Origin: Deltaproteobacteria bacterium
Lineage (GTDB): Bacteria; Desulfobacterota; Desulfarculia; Adiutricales; Adiutricaceae
Reading direction: 5' to 3'
Assembly: GCA_031278795.1 (NCBI GenBank)
Contig: JAITJT010000069.1
Span: 1 to 9,167 of the forward strand
Length of the DNA: 9,167 nt
Of the stretch, positions 1 through 5,742 are shown piece after piece (within the stretch, counting starts at the first letter, position 1; each line of letters begins with the position of its first letter). The notes under the pieces are model-generated. The model was not told where the DNA came from. It ran no database searches and was given only the letters and a program-made list of their open reading frames with translations. The position numbers and the translations under genes are program-made.

Positions 1-125
1 TAAAACTATGTGCCATAAGCTGTTTGCATTTCATCGTGTTTAGGCGTAGATAATGATATTTAATTTTCATCTAGCTCACTATGGCTGTGGAGATTAGCGG
101 CTTATGAACATCCTTTGAACTATAA

Positions 126-147
126 ATCCATCCATCCATCCATCCAT
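126..147. repeat. ATCC tetranucleotide microsatellite, about 5.5 copies
   Basis: Five perfect copies of ATCC (126-145) are followed by AT. It lies in non-coding sequence, next to a second tandem repeat at 153-181. Tracts like this can change length by slippage. No start codon or promoter lies close enough to suggest a phase-variation switch. Confidence 0.9.
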
Positions 148-152
148 AAAAA

Positions 153-181
153 TAACCATCAAGCTAACCATCAAGCTAACC
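153..181. repeat. 12-bp tandem repeat, about 2.4 copies
   Basis: The unit TAACCATCAAGC occurs exactly at 153-164 and 165-176, and TAACC follows at 177-181. It starts 5 nt after the ATCC tract but does not share its sequence. No function can be assigned. Confidence 0.85.
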
Positions 182-346
182 AAGCGTCCTCTTACTTTCT
201 AACCTCTATGTCGTTTTTATGAATTCAATCTAAGCGTTTTTTACCCTCTCTAGAGGATTTGATAAATTTATTTTTACGCCTAGGGAAAACCACTGAACAC
301 AGTTTTTCGTTTTTAAAGACTAATGCCTGGGAGGATCCGAAATGAT

Positions 347-443
347 GGAACAGAAGTACGGAACAGTAAGGCAGAAATAGTGAGACATAAACACTGAAGC
401 AGAAACAGTAAGGACGAAACAGTGAAGATGAAACAATGAAGTT
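347..443. repeat. degenerate 14-bp tandem repeat, seven copies
   Basis: Units start at 347, 360, 374, 388, 402, 416 and 430. All are 14 nt long except the first, which is 13. The consensus is close to GAAACAGTGAAGNN; the unit at 416 is GAAACAGTGAAGAT and the unit at 402 is GAAACAGTAAGGAC. Copies differ at a few positions, so the array is old or under weak constraint. Fourteen is not a multiple of three, and no credible reading frame covers the array, so it is non-coding. It is purine-rich on the plus strand. Spacers between units are absent, so it is not a CRISPR array. Confidence 0.85.
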
Positions 444-625
444 ATAGTTCAATGATGGGCGGGTAATTTTTTTTAGGCGCGAAAGTCAATGTTCTTTATA
501 ATATATATAATTAGTTTTAATATCTCAATATGCTAACATTAAGTATCAATATTAGAATTTATCTCACTTTAGTTCCAATATTTCCTGCTTAGCTATTACA
601 AAGCCTTGTTTTCCCAAAAGTTTTC

Positions 626-668
626 TAGCATTTTTCTTAGCTTTTCCTTGCCTTTTCCTAACTTTCCA
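626..668. repeat. degenerate 11-12-bp pyrimidine-rich tandem repeat
   Basis: Successive units are TAGCATTTTTCT (626), TAGCTTTTCCT (638), TGCCTTTTCCT (649) and a shortened AACTTTCCA (660). The pattern could be chance in a pyrimidine-rich stretch, but the middle two units differ at only two positions. Confidence 0.5.
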
Positions 669-736
669 AGGATTTAGTGCAAAGTGCCTCTTTACTTGCT
701 TTTTTAGATGCCTCTCTTTTAAAAAGCAAGAGCCGC

Positions 737-776
737 AAGCTCAAAATGGAGCTTTCTTCCCGCGTTGCCTTTTTTT
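737..776 (+). terminator. stem-loop with a distal T tract, possible terminator
   Basis: The arms AAGCTC (737-742) and GAGCTT (749-754) are perfect complements around a 6-nt loop. A run of seven T ends at 776. The T tract lies about 15 nt beyond the stem, which is too far for a classical intrinsic terminator, and no gene ends upstream inside the window. It could be the end of a transcript from left of the window, or chance. Confidence 0.25.
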
Positions 777-794
777 GTAGCTAAATGTTATAAT
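765..794 (+). promoter_or_regulatory. weak sigma70-like promoter candidate
   Basis: TTGCCT (765-770) and TATAAT (789-794) are separated by 18 nt. The -10 is perfect and the -35 matches four of six bases. It would lie about 330 nt upstream of the DUF362 gene, so either that gene has a long leader or this is chance in AT-rich sequence. Confidence 0.25.
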
Positions 795-1124
795 ACTCAA
801 GCTTTGTTTGCTTCACTCTTTTGATTCCAGCCCCATTATCATTAGACAATTAACCTTTGGTGCACAAAAATTTAAAAAATTCTGACAAATTTTAACAAAA
901 AACCTGACATGTTTGTTGATTTGTTGGTGCTTACTTTCTTTTAGCCTTATCAGAAGCAGCAAAACCCTTCTAAATTCCCCCTAAATCTGATATTTTGCAT
1001 TCTTCGCGTGTGGGACCTCAAAAGTCTTATATGCAATTTGTCTATAGCTTTAGGTTTTATCTAAAGATAGCGTGGTTCAATTACACGTAGAACGCGCTTT
1101 AATTTTCCCCATAGAGGAGTCCAT

Positions 1125-2039
1125 ATGGAAAGGCGATCTTTTTTAAAGGGCCTGGCCGGAGGCGTTGCCGCCCTGGGCCTTAGTTCCACAGTAGGGAAGG
1201 TTCTTCCCGCCCTCGCCCAGGAGGCCCAGTTTCCGGACCTCGTGGCCGTGCGCGGAGAGAGCTTGCCAGCCATGTTCGACAGGGCCTTGACGGCGCTGGG
1301 CGGTCTGGAGCGCTTCGTGAAAAGCGGGCAGACTGTCCTCATAAAACCCAACATGGGCTGGGCGGTGGCCCCGGAGCTGGCGGCCAACACCAATCCGGAG
1401 CTGGTGGCGCACATAATCAAAAACGCCCTCAACCTGGGTGCCAAGAAGGTCTATGTCTACGACAACACCTGCGACAACTGGGCCGCGGCCTATAGGGATT
1501 CAGGCTTGGAAGCTGCTTCCAAAGAGGCCGGGGCCACGGTGGCGCCGGCCAACACCTCCGGCTATTACCAGGAGGTTACGGTTCCTGGGGCCAAGTACCT
1601 AAACACCATAGAGCTCCACGAGCTCTATCTGGAGGCTGACAGCATCATAAACGTGCCAGTCCTCAAGAACCACGGAGGGGCCAAGGTGACCGCGGCCATG
1701 AAGAACCTCATGGGCGCCATCTGGTCCAGGGGGCCGCTGCACAGGAACGGCCTCGATGAGACTATCCCTGAGCTACTCCTCTACAAAAAGCCCACCCTGA
1801 ACGTGGTGGACGCCTACCGGGTAATGTTATCCGGCGGACCCAGGGGGAGGGGTGACTCCAAGTACCTCTTGAGCAAGATGCTCCTGGCATCACCCGACGC
1901 CGTGGCCGTGGATTCGGCAAGCTCGGCCATCATGAACGGCTCGGGCGTGTCCACTCCGGACTACATAGCCAACGCTGCCGCGCTGGGCCTGGGGGTTGCG
2001 GACCTCTCCACTTTGAACATCCAAAGACTTAACGCTTAA
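1125..2039 (+). CDS. Tat-exported DUF362 domain protein
   Basis: This 304-aa protein belongs to the DUF362 family, whose biochemical role is unsettled and whose members are often found with iron-sulfur proteins. Residues 1-31 form a textbook twin-arginine signal: ERRSFLKG at 2-9, a hydrophobic core, and an ALA|Q cleavage site after residue 31. The mature protein should be extracytoplasmic and folded before export, which suggests a cofactor or a partner. Family segments are VLIKPNMGW (71-79) and the basic block INVPVLKNHGGAKVTAAMKN (175-194). There is no C-terminal ferredoxin domain, which some DUF362 proteins carry. The start is set by AGAGGAG (1113-1119), 5 nt before ATG. The polyferredoxin gene follows 31 nt after the stop, so the two are probably cotranscribed and work together. 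The family and signal are secure; the function is not known. Confidence 0.9.
   Translation: MERRSFLKGLAGGVAALGLSSTVGKVLPALAQEAQFPDLVAVRGESLPAMFDRALTALGGLERFVKSGQTVLIKPNMGWAVAPELAANTNPELVAHIIKNALNLGAKKVYVYDNTCDNWAAAYRDSGLEAASKEAGATVAPANTSGYYQEVTVPGAKYLNTIELHELYLEADSIINVPVLKNHGGAKVTAAMKNLMGAIWSRGPLHRNGLDETIPELLLYKKPTLNVVDAYRVMLSGGPRGRGDSKYLLSKMLLASPDAVAVDSASSAIMNGSGVSTPDYIANAAALGLGVADLSTLNIQRLNA
1608..1628 (+). repeat. 9-bp perfect inverted repeat inside the DUF362 gene
   Basis: The arms ATAGAGCTC (1608-1616) and GAGCTCTAT (1620-1628) flank a 3-nt loop. The stretch encodes the locally repetitive peptide IELHELYL, and the repeated GAGCTC (Glu-Leu) codons account for much of the symmetry. It may form an mRNA hairpin, but chance is plausible. 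Confidence 0.6.
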
Positions 2040-2070
2040 GGCTTAAAATTCCCCAGAGGCCAATTTTTAC

Positions 2071-3498
2071 ATGCCGGCCAAGAATTACACACTTCAGAAG
2101 CTGAAATGGCTGCGTAGGATACTTGCGTCCACCTTCCTAGCCTTACTCGCCTGGGCTCTCATGAGCCCAGGCGAGCACTCTAAAATACTAAACACTTTAC
2201 CCAAGATCCAGTTTGGTCAGATTGTCTCCGGGCTATTTTCCCGAGGGAGCGTCTCTTTGCTTATCCTTTTCGTGGTCTACGTGGTTCTTACGGGTTTTTT
2301 CGGGCGCTTCTTTTGTTCTTTTCTCTGCCCCCTGGGGGCCGGGCTCGATCTGGTTACCGCCTTGAGGCTAGAGGCCAGGCCCAAGCGCTACAAGTTTCAG
2401 CCAAGCGCCCTCTGGCGCTCCATAGTCCCCATAATGCTACTACTACTCTTCTGGGTGGGTATTACGCTTCCCTACGGCCTTTTAGAGCCTTACAGCGTGT
2501 TTACCGCTCAGAGCGCCATTTACTTCCTCCCACCAATCCTACTCTTCTTTATCCTTTCATCCGCCTACTTTTTTGGCCGGGGATTCTGCAACTCCCTATG
2601 CCCCACGGGCTTCATCCTTAGGCTCTTATCCAGGGACAGTTTCTTCAAGCTAACAATCAGTGACGACTGCATAGAGTGCGGGCTCTGCACCAGGGTCTGT
2701 CCGGCCTCCTGCGTGGACTATAAAAATAAAAACGTGGACTACGGTCGCTGCGTCTTGTGCCTGGAGTGCGTGAGCGCCTGCCCCAATAATTCCCTTAGAT
2801 ATATCCACCGGAGGACATTGAAGGACGGTGTCCCCTTCCTCGCCCGTAGGCGCGCCAACATGGTCTCCGTGGCCGTTTTGGGAGGGGCCGCCTTTTTGAG
2901 TTCAGAGGCTCTAAGGGCCAAGGTCATTCCGGAGCGGGAGAGGTTTCCCGTGCTACCCCCGGGTGCCCTGTCCCTGGCCCACCTCAACGCCCACTGCAGC
3001 CTCTGCCACACCTGCATAAGGGCCTGCCCCAACCACGCCCTCCACCCCAGCCCGGAAAGGGAACTTTCCCTGTGGCAGAAGCCCGTTCTCAACGCCCAGT
3101 TGGGTTTCTGTCAATACGACTGCGTGGAGTGCACCCGGGTCTGCCCCACTGAGGCCCTCCTCAAGATAACGGTTGACGAAAAACACGTCATGAGGCTAGC
3201 CCAGGTAAGGTTTCTGCGCGCCAAGTGCATAATCATCGAAAACGGCACCAGTTGCGGGGCCTGCGCCGAGCTCTGCCCCACGGGCGCCGTGTACATGGCC
3301 GATGGAGAGATACCCGATAGGCCCGAGCCCTTCCTCAAGGAAGAGCTCTGCATAGGCTGCGGGGCCTGCCAAAAGTCCTGTCCGGTTGGCCCCATGCCCG
3401 CCATCTGGATAACCGGGCTCAAGTATCAGGACATGCTGGCCAAGCGCCTGGTCAAGGACGATAGCCCGGACGCGGTCTTGGAGGATTTCCCCTTCTGA
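2071..3498 (+). CDS. NapH/NapG-like membrane polyferredoxin
   Basis: This 475-aa protein probably moves electrons through or across the cytoplasmic membrane. Hydrophobic segments lie at about 16-31, 57-77, 119-139 and 150-168. CxxxCP motifs (C82/C86 and C173/C177), typical of NapH/CcoG-type proteins, follow the second and fourth. Two ferredoxin groups come next: C200-203-206-210 and C227-230-233-237. A fifth hydrophobic segment (about 262-280) follows the triple arginine R259-R261. After it come cysteine groups at C309-312-315-319, C347/351-354-358, C386/395-398-402 and C427-430-433-437. The protein thus looks like a NapH-like part joined to a NapG-like part. The arginine-led segment resembles an internal Tat signal, so the C-terminal half may be outside. 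The start is the first ATG; its SD (AGAGG, 2055-2059) is 11 nt away, so weak. It lies 31 nt after the Tat-exported DUF362 gene, its likely partner. Electron donor and acceptor are unknown. Confidence 0.88.
   Translation: MPAKNYTLQKLKWLRRILASTFLALLAWALMSPGEHSKILNTLPKIQFGQIVSGLFSRGSVSLLILFVVYVVLTGFFGRFFCSFLCPLGAGLDLVTALRLEARPKRYKFQPSALWRSIVPIMLLLLFWVGITLPYGLLEPYSVFTAQSAIYFLPPILLFFILSSAYFFGRGFCNSLCPTGFILRLLSRDSFFKLTISDDCIECGLCTRVCPASCVDYKNKNVDYGRCVLCLECVSACPNNSLRYIHRRTLKDGVPFLARRRANMVSVAVLGGAAFLSSEALRAKVIPERERFPVLPPGALSLAHLNAHCSLCHTCIRACPNHALHPSPERELSLWQKPVLNAQLGFCQYDCVECTRVCPTEALLKITVDEKHVMRLAQVRFLRAKCIIIENGTSCGACAELCPTGAVYMADGEIPDRPEPFLKEELCIGCGACQKSCPVGPMPAIWITGLKYQDMLAKRLVKDDSPDAVLEDFPF
2146..2175 (+). 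repeat. 13-bp perfect hairpin early in the polyferredoxin gene
   Basis: The arms CTCGCCTGGGCTC (2146-2158) and GAGCCCAGGCGAG (2163-2175) are exact complements around the loop TCAT. The hairpin begins 75 nt after the ATG and covers codons 26-35 exactly, at the end of the first membrane segment. A 13-bp GC-rich stem this near the start could slow ribosomes or set the translation ratio between the two genes. No T tract follows, so it is not an intrinsic terminator. Confidence 0.85.
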
Positions 3499-3502
3499 TT
3501 AG

Positions 3503-3520
3503 CTTTTGCCCCAGGGCTTT
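3503..3520. repeat. 18-bp direct repeat, copy 1
   Basis: CTTTTGCCCCAGGGCTTT occurs here and again exactly at 5161-5178, in the same orientation. This copy sits in the 24-nt gap between the convergent stops of the polyferredoxin and ogt genes, 2 nt beyond the ogt stop. It contains a short GCCC/GGGC symmetry but no good terminator stem. Confidence 0.85.
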
Positions 3521-3522
3521 AA

Positions 3523-4056
3523 TCAATTTATCCCAAGAGTTTCTTCGTTTCTTTGGAAAACAGCGTCTTCCAATTCCAGAAGGGCCTGCTTGCGGTGAAG
3601 TCCGCCCGCGTAGCCACAGAGCTCGCCACGGGAACTTAGCACCCTGTGGCAGGGGATGAGTAGGGATATGGGGTTCCAGCTCAGGGCGCTGGCCACGGCC
3701 CGAGGCGAGCTCGAAAGGGCTGCGGCTATCTTTTGGTAAGTGGAGCGTCTGCCATGGGGAATGGAGGCGGTCTCTCTCCAGACCCTCTGTTGGAACATAG
3801 TTCCCATGGGAGCTATTATTAAGAGCGGCTTTTCCCTAATGCCCTTGAAATATCCCTCGATCCAGTCCTTAAGTTCCAATAGAGAGCGGCTATCCCCATA
3901 GTTCACTTTACGTTTTAGCCCGTTGGGAAAGTGTTTTTGCCCGTCGAACCAGAGTCCCACTATCATGTCATTGAGGCTGGCCGCGGTCATGGGGCCCAGG
4001 GGGCTTTCTATGGAGGCGAGGCTTAGCTCGAGCTTTTTGAATTTTTGTGATTTCAT
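3523..4056 (-). CDS. ogt: methylated-DNA--protein-cysteine methyltransferase
   Basis: This is a 177-aa O6-alkylguanine-DNA alkyltransferase. It repairs O6-methylguanine by transferring the alkyl group irreversibly to its own cysteine. The active site IPCHRV is present with acceptor C136. The DNA-binding part begins at FQQRVWRE (88-95). R119 in SSPRA is the probable arginine finger, and NP (128-129) precedes the active-site strand. GELCGYAGGLHRKQALLELE (144-163) is the usual C-terminal family stretch. The length fits Ogt-type enzymes without the Ada regulatory domain. ATG is preceded by AAAGG at 8 nt, and a promoter candidate lies at 4132-4161. The gene converges with the polyferredoxin gene with a 24-nt gap, so it is a separate unit. 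The Ogt assignment is firm; the split between ogt and a short ada homologue is by size. Confidence 0.95.
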   Translation of the reverse strand: MKSQKFKKLELSLASIESPLGPMTAASLNDMIVGLWFDGQKHFPNGLKRKVNYGDSRSLLELKDWIEGYFKGIREKPLLIIAPMGTMFQQRVWRETASIPHGRRSTYQKIAAALSSSPRAVASALSWNPISLLIPCHRVLSSRGELCGYAGGLHRKQALLELEDAVFQRNEETLGIN

Positions 4057-4131
4057 GGTCTTTGCCTTTGGTGAAAGAGAGGAAAAATTATGCCTAAATC
4101 AGGCCAATATTAATCGAAGCACGAAAATATA

Positions 4132-4161
4132 ATTATAAATTGACATTTCCGGATAAACCAA
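4132..4161 (-). promoter_or_regulatory. probable promoter of ogt
   Basis: Read on the minus strand, TTGGTT (4156-4161) and TATAAT (4132-4137) are separated by 18 nt. The -10 is perfect; the -35 keeps only TTG. Transcription would start near 4125 and leave a leader of about 69 nt before the ogt ATG. Confidence 0.4.
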
Positions 4162-4438
4162 TCCACGGGCCAAACAAGCGTCTAAATGTAAAGGGCGATT
4201 TTTTTAGCCAAGAGACTTTTTTGGCTCTAAAAGGGGTAAAAATAGCTTGCGTATAAAGGGCTTAAAAAAACAAGCGGGGGGGCGGCGAAAGATCTTAGTT
4301 TTTGGCAAAAGCGAATTTTATCACAAAAGAGCGAAAGGTGCAAAAATATTTTTAAAAAAATGTGGAAATAATTCAAAGGAAGAATCAAAATTTAATTTTT
4401 TGATTTAGCTGTAGGTGTTGGTAGCTCAAAAAGAATCG

Positions 4439-4467
4439 TTGACAAAACAAAAGAGTCTAGGTAATAT
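4439..4467 (+). promoter_or_regulatory. sigma70-type promoter of the 136-aa gene
   Basis: A perfect TTGACA (4439-4444), a 17-nt spacer and TAATAT (4462-4467) form the best promoter in the window. The predicted start near 4474 leaves a leader of about 26 nt that contains the ribosome binding site TAAGGAG (4486-4492). Confidence 0.7.
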
Positions 4468-4499
4468 GATTCAGAAATTCGCCTCTAAGGAGTTTTTCC

Positions 4500-4910
4500 A
4501 TGGATACCAACAAAATCACCGAATGCCATCCAATACTTCAAGTGATTATACCCAATCCGGATTTTTCCTGCATGGACGTGGAATGGGTAAATCAAGAGTT
4601 TCAGTGTTTTGGTTCCAGAGACGTCCTCATCCTGGTGCCCTTTGGTTGCAACGCCGAAAAAAAAGAATTGTTGAGCATCCATTTTGATAAACTGCAGGAT
4701 CAAGCCCTAGAGACGAGGCTTGAATTTGTCATATCCGTATTTTCCATTGAAGAGAAACTCATGCGTATGGCAATACTTTACCTTATGCACCATTTTCCCG
4801 AAGACAGTGAAACCAAAATCATCTTCAATAATTACGGATCAGAAGGCATTGAGGGATTTTGGCAAGACCTCTCCGTTAAGGTGAAAAATGAGATGAAGGT
4901 TACCCACTAA
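4500..4910 (+). CDS. hypothetical protein, 136 aa
   Basis: I do not recognise this protein. It is soluble and mixed alpha/beta in appearance, with no signal peptide or membrane segment. It is rich in acidic and aromatic residues. Its four cysteines (9, 24, 36, 50) all lie in the N-terminal half but form no CxxC motif. An apparent strand, DVLILVPFG (41-49), is followed by a helical middle (about 64-98). The gene is very likely real: ATG is preceded by TAAGGAG at 7 nt and by a strong promoter at 4439-4467. It looks AT-richer than the genes around it, which may mean recent acquisition or relaxed selection. It stands alone, with ogt divergent upstream and the TSCPD gene convergent downstream. A 15-bp tandem repeat begins 6 nt after its stop. 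No function is proposed. Confidence 0.75.
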   Translation: MDTNKITECHPILQVIIPNPDFSCMDVEWVNQEFQCFGSRDVLILVPFGCNAEKKELLSIHFDKLQDQALETRLEFVISVFSIEEKLMRMAILYLMHHFPEDSETKIIFNNYGSEGIEGFWQDLSVKVKNEMKVTH

Positions 4911-4915
4911 CGTAT

Positions 4916-4975
4916 AAAAATCGTGGCTCTAAAAATCAAGGCTCTAAAAATCAAGGCTCTAAAAATTAGGACTAA
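4916..4975. repeat. 15-bp tandem repeat, four copies, after the 136-aa gene
   Basis: Units start at 4916, 4931, 4946 and 4961. The second and third are identical (AAAAATCAAGGCTCT), the first differs at two positions, and the fourth has diverged in its second half. The core GGCTCTAAAA also occurs once upstream of the gene at 4223-4232. The repeat lies 6 nt beyond the stop codon, in the spacer between two convergent genes. No terminator-like stem is formed. Confidence 0.88.
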
Positions 4976-5130
4976 TGATTATTCTTATAAAAGATAGGCC
5001 AAATATCGTCTTCCACCCTTAAAGATCTATATATGTAACAAGGTGCGAGTACATTTTTGGCGAACGCTAAATAGAGTCTATACGCGCAAATGAAAATCCC
5101 CCCAACGCCCCGTTTTTCCAACTTTATCGC

Positions 5131-5421
5131 TTAGGAGACGGGTTTTTTCCATGTGGGAGCCTTTTGCCCCAGGGCTTTGTAGATGGCCCGGGAGAGCTCG
5201 TCCGGGCAGGAGTGGCCGGTTTTTCTGCATCTTATGCCTGAGAGTAGATTCGCGACCTCGAGCGCGTCCCTTCCTTCCGCGAGTTTCGCCAAGCCCGGGA
5301 GATTTCCCGGGCAGCCGCCTTGGAAGTTTATGTTTTTGACCAGGCCATCCTCAAGGTCAAAACTTAGTTCCTTGGGACAGATATTTTTCAATTTGACCTT
5401 ATGTTCTACTTTGTTTTGCAC
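5131..5421 (-). CDS. TSCPD domain protein, TIGR03905-type
   Basis: This small protein (96 aa from the chosen start) is a single TSCPD domain. The domain is also found at the C-terminus of some B12-dependent ribonucleotide reductases (NrdJ); stand-alone members have no assigned reaction. Visible family features are CPKELSF (15-21), the GGCPGN motif (36-41), GIRCR and HSCPDEL, the site that names the domain, with H in place of T. The conserved cysteines suggest metal binding. The frame is open further upstream to 5508, but that extension is unlike the family. GTG at 5419-5421 has GGAG (5428-5431) 6 nt upstream and gives a normal-length protein, so I use it. The last residues include KALGQK, encoded by copy 2 of the 18-bp repeat. 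The gene is convergent with the 136-aa gene and divergent from the URO-D gene. Confidence 0.85.
   Translation of the reverse strand: MQNKVEHKVKLKNICPKELSFDLEDGLVKNINFQGGCPGNLPGLAKLAEGRDALEVANLLSGIRCRKTGHSCPDELSRAIYKALGQKAPTWKKPVS
5161..5178. repeat. 18-bp direct repeat, copy 2
   Basis: This is an exact copy of 3503-3520, here inside the C-terminal codons of the TSCPD gene (read on the minus strand as KALGQK). Both copies lie at the 3' end of a minus-strand gene. Confidence 0.85.
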
Positions 5422-5742
5422 TTTCAACTCCAGATTGCCTTTAAAATAGTAGCATATTAGTAAACACTGTAAGGAATACTTTAAGTGATATAGCCGATAA
5501 ACACACATTGATTAAAAAACATGCTAGCGTCATTAACAAAAAAAAATTTGCGTCTTTTTAATTTTAATGAACGAATTGCTCTCTGTCAAGAATATTTTTA
5601 TGGCTAGCGTCTTTTCGTTTCATCTAAGCTACAAAGATCAAAGCAACAAATTTTCCATCGTGTAATTCATCTAGCTTTGTCAAAAGAGTTGGTTAAAAGA
5701 GTAAACCATTCATAGCGTTTATGATAAGAATCAGGTTTTTCC
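5422..5742. other. divergent spacer between TSCPD and URO-D genes
   Basis: This AT-rich spacer must hold the promoters of both flanking genes, but no pair of hexamers stands out. GCTAGCGTC occurs at 5523-5531 and 5603-5611, about 80 nt apart, and related TAGCGT lies at 5713-5718. A TATGAT (5720-5725) just upstream of the URO-D gene lacks a matching -35. No gene or RNA was recognised. Confidence 0.55.

Larger units (their letters stand above)
1..1124. other. long AT-rich spacer without a convincing gene
   Basis: I see no credible coding region here. The only open frame of any size is on the minus strand (225-452). It starts with TTG, has no ribosome binding site and owes much of its content to a 14-bp tandem repeat. 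The stretch holds four different short tandem repeats (126-147, 153-181, 347-443, 626-668), a stem-loop followed at a distance by seven T (737-776) and a promoter-like pair of hexamers (765-794). Closer to the DUF362 gene there is a small inverted repeat, CTTTAG/CTAAAG with a 7-nt loop (1048-1066). No clear promoter for that gene was found near its start. No tRNA or rRNA was seen. Confidence 0.7.
4057..4499. other. divergent AT-rich intergenic region
   Basis: This 443-nt spacer separates the minus-strand ogt from the plus-strand 136-aa gene and holds a promoter candidate for each (4132-4161 and 4439-4467). It also has a hairpin with arms at 4206-4214 and 4218-4226 (core AGCCAA/TTGGCT, extended by G-U pairs), not followed by T. 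There is a run of seven G (4276-4282). GGCTCTAAAA (4223-4232) recurs as the core of the tandem repeat at 4916-4975. CAAGCGTC (4175-4182) also occurs at 181-188. No gene is supported. Confidence 0.6.

Noticed and set aside
347..443. CRISPR-like array
   Set aside because: The units follow each other without unique spacers, are too short and degenerate, and no cas gene is present.
225..452. 75-aa minus-strand frame over the 14-bp tandem repeat
   Set aside because: It starts with TTG without a ribosome site and its N-terminal half is low-complexity sequence produced by the DNA repeat.
1073..1086. GGTTCAATTAC as the T arm of a tRNA
   Set aside because: No cloverleaf partner stems or acceptor arm can be drawn around it.
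4206..4226. Hairpin as a transcription terminator
   Set aside because: It relies on G-U pairs, the T run lies before it rather than after, and no gene ends there.
5422..5508. N-terminal extension of the TSCPD protein
   Set aside because: The extra 29 residues are unlike the family, and GTG at 5419-5421 has a good SD (GGAG at 6 nt).
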